From Thalassotalea insulae (GTDB taxonomy: Bacteria; Pseudomonadota; Gammaproteobacteria; Enterobacterales; Alteromonadaceae), in the NCBI RefSeq assembly GCF_030161395.1, contig NZ_BSST01000001.1, positions 4,216,001 to 4,280,000 of the forward strand: a stretch of DNA of 64,000 nucleotides, given 5' to 3'. Under the pieces are notes generated by a model, which saw only the letters and a program-made list of their open reading frames with translations, had not been told where the DNA came from and did no database searches. Shown piece after piece: positions 63,921-64,000 of this stretch (position 1 is its first letter; every line of letters begins with the position of its first letter). A program made the position numbers and the translations under genes.

Positions 63921-64000
63921 ATGAAAAAGCTATTATTTCTTCTTTTCACATTAACCACACTGAGTGCATTTTCCGATGATATTGTTATCGGGAAAAAATA
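63921..64000 (+). CDS. Start of a secreted protein, cut by window edge
   Basis: Only 26 codons are visible. They encode a signal peptide (KKLLFLLFTLTTLSAFS) with probable cleavage before DDIVIG. TAGGAG lies about 12 bases before the ATG. No family can be assigned. Confidence 0.6.
   Translation, partial: MKKLLFLLFTLTTLSAFSDDIVIGKK

Overview
The window looks like chromosome of a marine gammaproteobacterium of the Alteromonadales (Colwelliaceae/Thalassotalea-like). This rests on low-GC, densely packed genes, rlmKL-uup and DUF3466 neighbours, tusDCBE, a HexR-type site at gapA, two large TonB-dependent receptors beside glycosidases, and VCR-like attC sites. The genus is an inference.

Layout. 1-658: C-terminally cut lipoprotein with a transglutaminase-like core. 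898-1212: tRNA-Ser(UGA) with a decayed partial copy. 1455-12207: glycan cluster 1, with a TonB receptor, a MelR-like AraC regulator, a six-hairpin-type glycosidase, a GH97 enzyme with retaining (alpha-galactosidase-type) catalytic residues, an NhaC-family transporter and a PLP-dependent lyase. 12371-20379: two sets of phosphorelay proteins around a second identical tRNA-Ser. 20506-23633: tag, yccA, tusDCBE and a YjfB-like protein. 23768-29369: a long GAPDH, a lipoprotein, msrB, gnd and gapA. 29690-35742: DUF3466 protein, uup, a glutaredoxin-like protein and rlmKL. 35982-36338: three tandem initiator tRNA-fMet genes. 36654-54691: cluster 2. 54855-60131: NAD-type formate dehydrogenase with fdhD. 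60292-64000: small housekeeping genes and the start of a secreted protein.

The most interesting region is cluster 2. It holds a FadR-type GntR regulator, a secreted GH2 beta-galactosidase, a kinase/class-III-aminotransferase fusion resembling hydroxylysine kinase plus 5-phosphohydroxylysine phospho-lyase, an ALDH7-type aminoadipate-semialdehyde dehydrogenase, an NhaC transporter, a TonB receptor and a close relative of E. coli YgjK (GH63). Read together, these would remove Glc-alpha1,2-Gal-beta from glycosylated hydroxylysine, the collagen modification, and convert the freed hydroxylysine to 2-aminoadipate. One 15-bp palindrome of the form ATTTRTANTAYAAAT occurs three times: before the regulator, over the GH2 promoter, and between the divergent TonB receptor and YgjK-like genes. 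This ties both arms into one predicted regulon. The arms are split by a short array of integron cassettes with four attC-like sites and no integrase (44874-47480).

Cluster 1 has a parallel design (receptor, glycosidases, NhaC transporter, PLP enzyme), which suggests that it too may handle a glycosylated amino acid. All functions are read from sequence and remembered family knowledge; no database search was run.
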